From: DATHBD01 sp035296325
GTDB lineage: Bacteria > Actinomycetota > Actinomycetes > Mycobacteriales > Micromonosporaceae
Assembly (NCBI GenBank): GCA_035296325.1
Contig: DATHBD010000033.1
Span: 1-54,062, forward strand
Reading direction: 5' to 3'
DNA length: 54,062 bases
Below the pieces are notes generated by a model. The model was not told the DNA's origin, did no database searches, and saw only the letters and a list, made by a program, of their open reading frames with translations. Position numbers and translations under genes: made by a program. This document shows, one piece after another, positions 46,360-54,062 of this stretch (position 1 is its first letter; every line of letters begins with the position of its first letter).

Positions 46360-46497
46360 GGCCCACGCGGCCGAACCCGGTCTCGAGCATCTACCCTGAT
46401 CACTTGACGGGCACCCCTGCCGGTGCGAGGCTGGTTCTGCCTCGTTACCATCAGCTTCCTTGCCACGGTGGTGCGCGGCCTCTTTCTTGGTCCGCCG

Positions 46498-46511
46498 TCG
46501 AAACGCTTCGA
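46498..46511. promoter_or_regulatory. TCGAAACGCTTCGA palindrome upstream of GH3
   Basis: The sequence has 5-bp arms TCGAA and TTCGA around ACGC. Its core resembles the GAAACGnTTC palindromes bound by LacI-type sugar regulators. It lies 90 bases before the GH3 start in the 242-base gap after the ROK gene. No LacI gene is in the window. Confidence 0.35.
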
Positions 46512-46601
46512 TTCTGGTCCGGCCGCATCACGACGCGGTGTGGCCTGTCTTGGCAGCACATCGGCGGCAGGACCGACCCGGCGCAACGAAGGAGCAGTCC
46601 G

Positions 46602-49505
46602 ATGAGCGAATCCGGTGCCAGTCTGTTCCGCGAGCCGGGAGCCCCTCTGACGGCTCGGGTCGCGGACCTGGTGGGCCGCCTCACCCTGGAGGAGAAGCTC
46701 GGGCTACTGCATCAGCGTCAGGCTGCCATACCTCGGTTGGGCCTGGAACCGTTCACGACCGGCACCGAGGCACTGCACGGGATCGCCTGGCTCGGCCCTG
46801 CCACGGTATTTCCGCAGGCGGTCGGGCTGGCCAGTACCTGGAACCTCGCCCTGGTCGGTGAGGTTGGCGCCGCCGTCGGAGACGAGGCCCGTGGATTGCA
46901 CCACAAGGATCCCGCCCGTGCGGGCCTCAACGTGTGGGCGCCGGTCGTCAATCCGCTCCGGGACCCGCGCTGGGGACGCAACGAGGAGGGCTACGCCGAG
47001 GATCCCGCGCTCACTGCGGTCATGGGAACCGCGTATGCGAACGGACTCCGCGGCGACCATCCGACGTACCTGCGGACCGCTCCGACCCTCAAGCACTTTC
47101 TCGCGTACAACAACGAGACCGACCGGAGCCAGACCTCAAGCAACATGCCAGCCCGGGTGCTGCACGAGTATGAGCTCCCGGCCTTCCGCGGGCCGATCGT
47201 CAGCGGCGCCGCGGTCGGCGTGATGCCGTCGTACAACCTCGTCAATGGACGCCCGGCACACCTGAGTCCCCTGATCAACGATGTACTGCGCCGTTGGACC
47301 TCAGACGAGATCCTCGTCGTCAGTGACGCGGGCGCGCCTGCCAACCTGGTGACTCCACAGGAGTACTACCCGGATCACGCCACGGGGTGCGCGGCGCTGC
47401 TCAAAGCCGGCCTCGACAGCTTCACCGACGGTGAGGCAGACACCAGCGTCACCCTAGGGCAGGTGGCCGAGGCACTGCAGCGGGGCCTCCTCGAGGAATC
47501 CGACATCGACGCAGCGGTTCGCCGGATCCTGACCATCCGCTTCCGTCTCGGTGAGTTCGATCCGCCGCATGGCAACCCGTACGCCTCGATCACCGAAGAG
47601 GTGATCAACTGCCCGGGACACCAGGCACTCGCGCGCGAGGCCGCCCAGCAGGCCATCGTGCTGCTCAAGAACGACGACGCGACGCTCCCGCTCCGCGAGG
47701 ACTCGATGAGCCGGATCGCCGTGCTCGGCCCGAGCGGGGACAGCCTGTACGAGGACTGGTACAGCGGCACCCTGCCCTACGCGGTCACGGTGCGGCGGGG
47801 CATCACGGAGCGGCTGACCGGATCCGGGTTTGCGAGCGGGTCGGTGACCTTCGCCGAGGGCGTCGACCGGATCACGCTTCGGTTGGGCCGGTCTGCGGCG
47901 TCGGATCCCGCCACCGAAGGACGGCTTGCCGCCAGGAACTATCCCGACGGGGCGGCGTTGTACGTTGATGCGGGAGCGGCGACGGACCCGGCGACGCAGT
48001 TCGACCTCTTCGACTGGGGCAACGGGGTACTGGCGCTGCGGTCGGTCGCCAACGGCCGGTACCTCACCGTCGACGATGCGGGTGTGCTGGTCAACGCCGC
48101 GAACCAGCCCAACGGCTGGTTCGTCCGGGAAACGTTCGCTGTCAAGTCCCGCGGTGCGGAGTTGGTGATCCGGCACCTGGCCAGCGACCGGTACCTGACG
48201 GTTGACGCCTCCGGCGCGGTACGGGCGGACGCCCCGGACGCCGAACAGGCACAAGGATTTCTCCTGGAAACCGTTCGCTCCGGCATTGACGACGCGGTGG
48301 CCGCCGCGCGCCACGCCGATGTCGCCGTGGTGGTGCTGGGCAACCATCCGCTCATCAACGGTCGCGAGACCGAGGACCGGGTCGACCTCCGCCTGCCGCC
48401 GGCGCAGGACGAGTTGCTGCGCGCCGTGTGCGCCGTCAACCCGCGTACCGTACTCGTCGTCACCAGCAGCTACCCCTACGGCATAACCTGGGCACAGGAA
48501 CACGTTCCAGCGATCGTGTGGTCCGCACACGGAGGCCAGGAGTTCGGCCATGCCCTTGCCGCTGTCCTCTTCGGCGACACCGCACCCGCCGGCAGACTCA
48601 CCCAGACCTGGTACCACTCGGCCGCCGACCTGCCGGACCTGCTCGACTACGACATCATCGCAACCGACGCGACATACCTCTACTTCCGTGGCACGCCGCT
48701 CTACCCGTTCGGCCACGGCTTGACCTATCCGTCGTTCGAGTACTCGGGGCTGAAGCTGTCCACGGACCGGGTCGGCAGCGACGGGTCGGTCGAGATCGTC
48801 GTCGAGGTGAGCAACACCGGGGACCGGGACAGTGACGAGGTGGTTCAGCTCTACACCCACCAGCGCACGTCACGCGTGAAGCAACCCCTGCGGGCCCTGC
48901 GTGCCTTCACCCGGGTGCGGGTGCCGGCCGGCGCACACACCACCGTGCGGTTTGAACTCAACGCCGAGCAGCTGGCGTTCTGGGATGTGACCCGCGAGCG
49001 GCTCGTGGTCGAAGCGGCGGACCACGACATCCTCGTCGGTCGGTCCAGTGCGGACATCCGGGTGACCGGCAGACTGCACGTCGACGGGGAGGTAATCCCG
49101 CCACGCGACCCGCGCCGACCCTTGACCGCGATGAACGCAGACGAGTACGCCGACGCGGACCTGGTCGACGCGGACAAGCGCGCGGGCGAAGCCGTTCTGG
49201 CCAGGGCTGACGGAGCCTGGGTGCTGTTCTCCGGCACGGATCTCGAGGGCGTCGCCAGCTGCACGGCGACCGTGTCCCACCTGCAACGGCGTGAGATCAC
49301 CGTCCATCTGCGGCGGGATGACCCGCTGGACGGGCCGCTGCTGGCGACCTTGACCGCACAGGGCACCGGGGACCGGTACGCCTGGACCACGGCGTCGGCC
49401 GAGGTCGCGCCGACCACCGGCGTACATGACGTGTATGCAGTCCTCGGTTCCCGCAACGGGTGCCTCCGCGATCTGCGCTTCTCCCAGGGCACCCCCGGCA
49501 TCTGA
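46602..49505 (+). CDS. GH3 beta-glycosidase with inserted beta-trefoil-like segment and CBM6-like tail
   Basis: The protein has 967 residues and no signal peptide, so it is probably cytoplasmic. ATG 46602 follows GAAGGAG. The GH3 N-domain has TGTEALHGIAW, NVWAPVVNPLRDPRWGRNEEGYAED and TLKHFLAYN, with nucleophile Asp242 in VVSDAGAP (most family members have Trp after SD). The C-domain (LAREAAQQAIVLLKNDDATLPL) is interrupted at about 466-556 by a fascin/trefoil-like segment (LALRSVANGRYLTVDD...HLASDRYLTVDA) where PA14 usually sits. Then comes VVVLGNHPLINGRETEDR, the FnIII tail (SNTGDRDSDEVVQLY), and a CBM6-like module at about 845-965. Beta-glucosidase, xylosidase or galactosidase activity cannot be separated by eye. 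Confidence 0.88.
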   Translation: MSESGASLFREPGAPLTARVADLVGRLTLEEKLGLLHQRQAAIPRLGLEPFTTGTEALHGIAWLGPATVFPQAVGLASTWNLALVGEVGAAVGDEARGLHHKDPARAGLNVWAPVVNPLRDPRWGRNEEGYAEDPALTAVMGTAYANGLRGDHPTYLRTAPTLKHFLAYNNETDRSQTSSNMPARVLHEYELPAFRGPIVSGAAVGVMPSYNLVNGRPAHLSPLINDVLRRWTSDEILVVSDAGAPANLVTPQEYYPDHATGCAALLKAGLDSFTDGEADTSVTLGQVAEALQRGLLEESDIDAAVRRILTIRFRLGEFDPPHGNPYASITEEVINCPGHQALAREAAQQAIVLLKNDDATLPLREDSMSRIAVLGPSGDSLYEDWYSGTLPYAVTVRRGITERLTGSGFASGSVTFAEGVDRITLRLGRSAASDPATEGRLAARNYPDGAALYVDAGAATDPATQFDLFDWGNGVLALRSVANGRYLTVDDAGVLVNAANQPNGWFVRETFAVKSRGAELVIRHLASDRYLTVDASGAVRADAPDAEQAQGFLLETVRSGIDDAVAAARHADVAVVVLGNHPLINGRETEDRVDLRLPPAQDELLRAVCAVNPRTVLVVTSSYPYGITWAQEHVPAIVWSAHGGQEFGHALAAVLFGDTAPAGRLTQTWYHSAADLPDLLDYDIIATDATYLYFRGTPLYPFGHGLTYPSFEYSGLKLSTDRVGSDGSVEIVVEVSNTGDRDSDEVVQLYTHQRTSRVKQPLRALRAFTRVRVPAGAHTTVRFELNAEQLAFWDVTRERLVVEAADHDILVGRSSADIRVTGRLHVDGEVIPPRDPRRPLTAMNADEYADADLVDADKRAGEAVLARADGAWVLFSGTDLEGVASCTATVSHLQRREITVHLRRDDPLDGPLLATLTAQGTGDRYAWTTASAEVAPTTGVHDVYAVLGSRNGCLRDLRFSQGTPGI

Positions 49506-50325
49506 GTTCCCCGAGCAGCGCGTCCGCACCGCCTTCGCGATCGCCCACGATCTCGGACCGCGACACGGGCACGTTCTCAGCCGCGAGGCTCGGTACCGGG
49601 TTGACGTGGGGGTAAATGTCGGCAGACTCGTGGATGTGGAATTTGCGGGCGTTGTCGGTGAGGACGAGTCGGACCCGCGCCTGCGGTGGCGTGAACAGGC
49701 GCGGCTGATGCCGATGCCGATCGTCGGCTTCGTGCCCCAGCGTCATCTGGAGGATTGGGGTGCCATCGGCGTGGGCTCGGGGACGCGCAACGGGGTCCTG
49801 GACTCGTGCGAGGCGAGCCTCAGCTACACGCTGTGGCGCAACCCCGACGAGCCCGACGACCCGGTGAACCTGGCGGAGTTGGACGAGCTGCAACGCCGCG
49901 CGCTGGAGGAATCGCCTCCCTGGCCACGCCCGCAGTGGCTCGTGGAGCAGGTCCGGCGGATTCGCTACCCGACGCTCTGGGAGTGCGTCCGCACCCAGTG
50001 GAGCCGCGAACCGGGCGCGTTCGACGCCGCCCGGCCCCGCCTGGTCGCACACGTGAACCACATCCTCGTCAACCAGTTCCGGCACACGCGGGTCGTGGAC
50101 GACGGCCAGCCGCCCGAGGTCGACAATCCGGTGGACGAACGATGTGTCGAGCCTCGTGTCCCGGTCGTGGTTGACGGCGTTGCCCGCAGCGGCTTCCGTA
50201 TCGATACCGACCCGGACGTGTACGGGCTGGCTGTAGATCTTGACCCACGGACCGTGCTCACGGCGGCGATCCCCCGCGACGCCCTGCCATACCTACAGAT
50301 CGCCTTCGCGGTGCGGCCGCTCTGA
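49426..50325 (+). CDS. Unknown protein, start uncertain, possibly 5'-truncated
   Basis: The reading frame codes for up to 299 residues. Codon bias looks good from just after the GH3 stop, but no start codon with a ribosome site lies there. The first ATG (49426) is 80 bases inside GH3 with poor codon use, and the next candidates (GTG 49606 onward) cut into well-biased sequence. The protein is soluble, with beta-rich ends (RYRVDVGVNVGRLVDVEF; VYGLAVDLDPRTVLTAAIPRDALPYLQIAFAV) and a Trp-rich helical centre (WPRPQWLVEQVRRIRYPTLWECVRTQW). I do not recognise a family. It may be a remnant at the edge of the glycan locus. Confidence 0.55.
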   Translation: MTCMQSSVPATGASAICASPRAPPASEFPEQRVRTAFAIAHDLGPRHGHVLSREARYRVDVGVNVGRLVDVEFAGVVGEDESDPRLRWREQARLMPMPIVGFVPQRHLEDWGAIGVGSGTRNGVLDSCEASLSYTLWRNPDEPDDPVNLAELDELQRRALEESPPWPRPQWLVEQVRRIRYPTLWECVRTQWSREPGAFDAARPRLVAHVNHILVNQFRHTRVVDDGQPPEVDNPVDERCVEPRVPVVVDGVARSGFRIDTDPDVYGLAVDLDPRTVLTAAIPRDALPYLQIAFAVRPL

Positions 50326-50419
50326 GCCCGCAACCGTCGGCCAGCATGAACCCGCTCCTGGTAGCCGTCGTTGCCGCGCAAGGCTGTGGCAGCAACCCTC
50401 ACGCCCTGAGCCCGCAGGT

Positions 50420-51175
50420 TCAGTTACCACTGTTGATGAGCGAAAACAGGCGTTTCGGCGCCAGCCGCGCCCCGACCTGCGATACGCGTCCCAGCCCGAT
50501 CGCGATCTCGTCCTTGCCCCCGTCGAGGCCGCGCATCGCCCGGTCGACGAAGGTATCCAACGGCATGGCCATGGGCGGCGTCGACGGCATGTCGCGATGG
50601 AGTGGCGTGTCGACGACCGGAGGAATGATCTCGACCACCTGGACGGTCGACCCCGCCAGCTGCCGTCGCAAGCTCAACGTGAAGGAATGGACGGCGGCCT
50701 TCGTCGCGGAGTAGACAGGGGCTTTGGCGAACGGCACAAATCCCAGGCCTGAGCCGACGTGGACCACCCGCGAGCGTGGGGCGCGACGTAGCAGCGGAAG
50801 GGCCGCCGCGGTGACGTTCACAAGTCCGGTGAAGTTGGTGGCGATCTCGGGCTCGATGTCGGACGGCCCGGGCGGATCGGCGGTGGAGAAGTCGAGCATC
50901 CGCTGGATTCCGGCATTGTTGAGCAGCGTAGTCAGATGAGGGACGTGCGCCGCCACCTCCGCCATCCCACGGGTGACGGAGTCCGCGTCGGCGACGTCCA
51001 GCACGACCACCACCATCCCGGGACGGGCTGCCGCCACTGACTCAAGCCGGGCGCGGTTTCGGCCAGAGATGACGACGCGAGCCCCCCGCGCATGAAAGCG
51101 CGCAGCCATACCGGCACCGATACCGGAACTGGCTCCCGTGACGAGGACGACCTCATCGATCATGCGGTGCGTCAC
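50420..51175 (-). CDS. Short-chain dehydrogenase/reductase (DltE-like)
   Basis: The protein has 251 residues. The NAD(P)-binding motif is VLVTGASSGIGAGMAARF, followed by LLNNAGI, the catalytic Ser in VHVGSGLGF, and YSATK (Tyr/Lys pair). The IIPPVVDTPLHRD loop and the C-terminal AMRGLDGGKDEIAIGLG resemble the DltE-type oxidoreductases. GTG 51175 has GGGGGA upstream; a TTG at 51190 is the alternative. The Arg in SGRNRARL after the second strand suggests NADP. The substrate is unknown; neighbours give no hint. Confidence 0.88.
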   Translation of the reverse strand: MTHRMIDEVVLVTGASSGIGAGMAARFHARGARVVISGRNRARLESVAAARPGMVVVVLDVADADSVTRGMAEVAAHVPHLTTLLNNAGIQRMLDFSTADPPGPSDIEPEIATNFTGLVNVTAAALPLLRRAPRSRVVHVGSGLGFVPFAKAPVYSATKAAVHSFTLSLRRQLAGSTVQVVEIIPPVVDTPLHRDMPSTPPMAMPLDTFVDRAMRGLDGGKDEIAIGLGRVSQVGARLAPKRLFSLINSGN

Positions 51176-51536
51176 GTGTGAGTCCCCCAATATGATGCCG
51201 AGGTTTGCTATCGATCAGGCTACCGCCCGGTGCCTTCGCGATGTCGCCTTTCACCGAGCCTCCGCGCAGTCGGCGGGGCTGACGTCGGAGCACCGCCGTG
51301 GCACGAGGCGGCACACCCATCTGTCAAAGACATCCCTTGTTCACCACCCGCATATCTCGCGTGCACCTCGGGCGGAGAAAGTTCGTCATGAACTGTCCAG
51401 AGCCGCAGTGCCGGCGTCCACAACGACGGTGCCTGGCATCTGCCGCGCCGGGCCGGGTCGGCAGGCGCGGTGAGCCCACATTCTCTTGCGACGATGACGT
51501 CGCCGACCCACGGATCACGTGCGAACGGGAGTCCTC
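51176..51536. other. Intergenic region with no recognised gene
   Basis: This 361-base gap lies between divergent genes and should hold both promoters. The frames crossing it have no normal codon bias and no family features. Confidence 0.4.
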
Positions 51537-53141
51537 GTGTCATCCATGCTTGGCGGCCTCTTCGGAACTGTCGGCGAATGGCTCCTGACTGAGCCGGGCC
51601 TGCTGGTGCTGGTGCTCGGTGCGGTGCTGCCGATCGCGTGGGAGGTGTGGCGTGCGGCTCAGGCGAGAGGCAAACGACGGAAGACGCTGTTCTACAACGT
51701 GTTACTCAACTCCAAGCTGAGCCTGGACCCACCCGACATCGGCGACATTGTGCGCCTCTACGACCGAGACGGCAACGAGATCCCCGACCCGTCTCTTGCG
51801 GTGATCCGAATCAGCAACGAGGGTCAGGACAATATCGACGCGACCGACTACCAGTTCCCGGTCACGCTGCGGTTCCCGGCCAACATGAAGATCCGGACCG
51901 TCGAGGTGACCGACGTGCATCCGTCGCCGTTCGAGAAGGCGTTGGTGCCGGCACCGGGCGCCACTGTTGCCGAGGATCAGCGGATCGTCATCAGGGAGAC
52001 GGAGGTCGTGCTACCCAGAGTCAACATGAACTCCGGAACGCGCTACAAGGTGATGGTTGTCGGGTCGAGCGGTGGTGGCACGGTGGACGACGTCAAGGTC
52101 GACGGCATCATCGTCGGCGGCCACGTCGTCAACGCACGGCAGCAGCAGCAGCGCAGTCGACGCAACAAGCGCCTCGCCACCGCTGTCGTCGCCTCACTCA
52201 GCGTCGGCGCTCTCGTCGTGGCCGGACTGATCAATTACACCGGGCTGCGGCCGGCTCCGACCGGCACCCTGCGGTGCGTCGGCGGCGACCTGCTCGTCGG
52301 CGGATCGAGCGCGTTCGCGACGGCCGCGGCCAGGATCGCCGGCTCATACGAGAGCTACTGCCCGACGACGTCGGTCCAGGTCGTTACCACCAACAGCCGG
52401 CAGGGCCTCGAGCAGCTTCGCGACAGCATGGGCGGTGCCGACAAAGCGCACCGGGTGGCGCTCTCGGACGGCAAGGCCGACGAAAGTCTGGTCCGGGAGG
52501 CAGCGGCCAAGCCGGTGGCCATCGTCCCGTACACCATCGTGTTGAACCGTGCGGTGTACCCGACCGCGACCGGCCAGGTCGACCTGACGCTCGACCAGGT
52601 GCGCAAGGTGTTCGACGGTCGGCAGAAAACCTGGCGGGAGATCGACGACCGGTTCGCCGACATCGAGATCAGAATCGTCGCGCGTGGGCAGTCCGGCAGT
52701 CGGATCACCTTCGAGCGGTACGTCCTCGGCGACGGCGTACAGGCCCGGCCGCAGGGTCCGCCGACGTCGTCGAACTGCTCGACGAAGGACTACACGTCAC
52801 CGAACACCTTTCTGTGCGAGGAGAGCACAACCTCCCTCGCTCTCGGCGAGGTGGCACGGCTCGACGGCGCTGTCGGGTACGCCGACACCCCGGACGCCGC
52901 CCGGTCAGCCGGGGTGATCCTCGCCAGCATCGACGGCCGCGACAGCGGCCTCCAGAACATCATGGCCGGGTATCCGTTCTGGACCGTGGAGTACGCGTAC
53001 CACGACGGCCGCGAGTCGACCGAACGGTCGGTGGCGGCCGCCTTCGTCGAATACCTCACCAGCGCGAGCCAGGCCGAGTCCATCGCCACGGCCGGATATC
53101 CACCGTGCGGCACCAACACCGCGCTCTGCGAACGACGCTGA
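51537..53141 (+). CDS. Two-pass membrane protein with extracytoplasmic PstS-like solute-binding domain
   Basis: The protein has 534 residues. GTG 51537 follows GGGAG; a GTG six codons upstream is less likely. The first helix is about 14-36 (EPGLLVLVLGAVLPIAWEVW), followed by basic RGKRRKT, so the next 150-residue beta-rich domain (SLAVIRISNEGQDNIDATDYQFPVTLRF) should be cytoplasmic. The basic run RQQQQRSRRNKR precedes the second helix (about 217-238), placing the rest outside. That part (about 250-530) has the PstS-like opening LLVGGSSAFATAAARIAGSYE, LTLDQVRKVFDGRQKTWREI, and RGQSGSRITFERYV. A sensor or scaffold that binds an anion or small solute is inferred; no transporter genes are adjacent. 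Confidence 0.78.
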   Translation: MSSMLGGLFGTVGEWLLTEPGLLVLVLGAVLPIAWEVWRAAQARGKRRKTLFYNVLLNSKLSLDPPDIGDIVRLYDRDGNEIPDPSLAVIRISNEGQDNIDATDYQFPVTLRFPANMKIRTVEVTDVHPSPFEKALVPAPGATVAEDQRIVIRETEVVLPRVNMNSGTRYKVMVVGSSGGGTVDDVKVDGIIVGGHVVNARQQQQRSRRNKRLATAVVASLSVGALVVAGLINYTGLRPAPTGTLRCVGGDLLVGGSSAFATAAARIAGSYESYCPTTSVQVVTTNSRQGLEQLRDSMGGADKAHRVALSDGKADESLVREAAAKPVAIVPYTIVLNRAVYPTATGQVDLTLDQVRKVFDGRQKTWREIDDRFADIEIRIVARGQSGSRITFERYVLGDGVQARPQGPPTSSNCSTKDYTSPNTFLCEESTTSLALGEVARLDGAVGYADTPDAARSAGVILASIDGRDSGLQNIMAGYPFWTVEYAYHDGRESTERSVAAAFVEYLTSASQAESIATAGYPPCGTNTALCERR

Positions 53142-53258
53142 CCCGGCCATGCCGCACCAGGCGGCCGCACCGTGCTGGCCGGGGGGTCACCCGGGTGTCC
53201 CGACGTGCTGGTCGCCGGGCGTGCGTCGCAGTGTCGTGACGCATCACATCAGCGGTCG

Positions 53259-53696
53259 TCATGGCAGTCGCGCGCCAATCAGTCGGTACGCCCCGACGAT
53301 GCCGCAGAGCAGCAGCGGCCATGTCCATGGCAGGCACAGCACTCCCCCCGCGCCGTCCCATGGGCTGTCCGCGAATGCGCTGGACGGATAGCCGCCTCCG
53401 ATCATGAAGGAGCGTACGCCGAGCGCCGCCGACACGGTGGCCAGAAGGGACGACCCGTAGACCACCGACACCGGTCCGCGCAGGCCGACTGCGCCGACAG
53501 CTACGCACGCCAACACCAAGGCAGCGGCGGCGTACCCTCCGCCGGAGACCAGGTAGTCACCACGGCTCATCCTGGGATTCAGGAACCAGAGAGATCCGTA
53601 ACCGACAACCAGGCCGTTGACAGCGGTACAGCTGATCAGCACCCACCACGTGACGAGGCCGCGCCCACCACGTAGCCACCGTCCGGGTTCCGCCAT
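53259..53696 (-). CDS. Small unknown membrane protein, four helices
   Basis: The protein has about 145 residues from ATG 53696. Hydrophobic segments are LVTWWVLISCTAVNGLVVGYG, GGGYAAAALVLACVAVGAVGL, VVYGSSLLATVSAALGV and WTWPLLLCGIVGAYRLIG. The upstream extension to 53834 is Arg/Gln-rich and unlikely to be translated. No family is recognised. It is convergent with the PstS-like membrane protein. Confidence 0.65.
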   Translation of the reverse strand: MAEPGRWLRGGRGLVTWWVLISCTAVNGLVVGYGSLWFLNPRMSRGDYLVSGGGYAAAALVLACVAVGAVGLRGPVSVVYGSSLLATVSAALGVRSFMIGGGYPSSAFADSPWDGAGGVLCLPWTWPLLLCGIVGAYRLIGARLP

Positions 53697-53925
53697 CGTG
53701 GAGACTGTATCGATCCTCGGTCCGGCCGTCTGGAGATCGCGCGCACATCGCCCGTGCTGCTGCTGTCCGGCGTGGATCGGCACCCGGGCCGAAAAGGCGC
53801 GAGCTGGCCGCCCCGAGCCCGGTCGACCGTCCACGCCCGCTACCGCGGCGATACCCTCACGCTGTGACAGGTGCTCCGGCTGAGGCCGTCATGTCAACAG
53901 AATCGGCGCCTCACGGCGTGCCTTA

Positions 53926-54062
53926 GAGGTCCTAACAAAGTCGTTTGACGTGTCGGTACGTGATGATGCAGGTGGCGAGGGCGAGGAACGCTTCGTGGAT
54001 GTCGTCGCGGCGTTCCCAGCGGATGCGGAGCCGTTTCATGCCGTGGTACCAGGCGATCGTCC
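53926..54062 (-). mobile_element. End of an IS5-type insertion sequence, continuing past the window
   Basis: The transposase 3' end lies a few bases from GAGGTCCTAACAAAG at 53926, which is the probable terminal inverted repeat. The other end is outside the window, so the repeat cannot be verified. Confidence 0.65.
53932..54062 (-). CDS. IS5-family DDE transposase, partial C-terminus
   Basis: The last 43 residues are present, ending at TAG 53934-53932. The sequence YHGMKRLRIRWERRDDIHEA carries the Tyr-Arg-Glu signature with the last catalytic Glu of DDE transposases, followed by FLALATCIITYRHVKRLC. This closely fits the C-terminus common in actinomycete IS5-group transposases. The 5' part is outside the window, so integrity is unknown. 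Confidence 0.8.
   Translation of the reverse strand, partial: TIAWYHGMKRLRIRWERRDDIHEAFLALATCIITYRHVKRLC

Overview
The window is high-GC DNA with many GTG starts and families typical of actinobacteria: DUF3817 and DUF2382 proteins, a DUF664/DinB protein, SlpD/E-type tripeptidyl aminopeptidases, CBM13-bearing secreted glycosidases, and a sugar ABC importer with no ATPase gene of its own. A filamentous actinomycete, plausibly Micromonosporaceae, is my inference. No rRNA gene or other taxonomic marker is present. I saw no tRNA gene or CRISPR array.

Region 1 (1-17.0 kb) is mixed. It holds the 5' end of a secreted discoidin/galactose-oxidase-like gene, a DHA2 drug-efflux pump, small membrane and stress-type proteins (DUF3817, Rho_N-DUF2382, DinB), a secreted three-repeat ricin-type lectin and a secreted tripeptidyl aminopeptidase. 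It also holds a beta-propeller gene translationally coupled to a MoaD/ThiS-like ubiquitin-fold protein. A hybrid histidine kinase with an 18-residue coiled-coil repeat is divergent from a tight three-gene partner-switching operon: RsbQ-like hydrolase, PAS-GAF-PP2C-kinase fusion, and STAS antagonist. A DUF3352 membrane protein follows.

Region 2 (17.1-49.5 kb) is a plant cell-wall glycan locus. It encodes a GH2 beta-galactosidase, a frameshifted GH27 alpha-galactosidase with CBM13, a large multimodular GH5 mannanase-like enzyme, a GH27 with NPCBM, a GH35 beta-galactosidase with NPCBM, a GH28 polygalacturonase-like gene broken by two frameshifts, and a GH5 cellulase with CBM13. An operon of solute-binding lipoprotein, two permeases and GH42 beta-galactosidase follows. 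Divergent from it is a ROK regulator, and then a GH3 enzyme with an inserted beta-trefoil-like segment and a CBM6-like tail. An epoxide hydrolase, a methyltransferase and an unknown membrane protein sit inside the locus. Secreted enzymes would cut galactose-decorated polymers (galactomannan, pectic galactan, rhamnogalacturonan), the importer would bring in the oligosaccharides, and the GH42 and GH3 enzymes, which lack signal peptides, would finish them inside the cell. A perfect 7-bp inverted repeat resembling the XylR-type ROK operator lies between the ROK gene and the importer operon.

Region 3 (49.4-54.06 kb) has an unknown protein with an unclear start, a short-chain dehydrogenase, a two-pass membrane protein with an extracytoplasmic PstS-like domain, a small membrane protein, and the end of an IS5-type transposase running off the window.

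The most interesting items are the putative ROK operator and the locus it controls, the beta-propeller/MoaD pair, the RsbQ/RsbP-RsbW fusion module, the 18-residue repeat kinase, and three frameshifts confined to two glycosidase genes.
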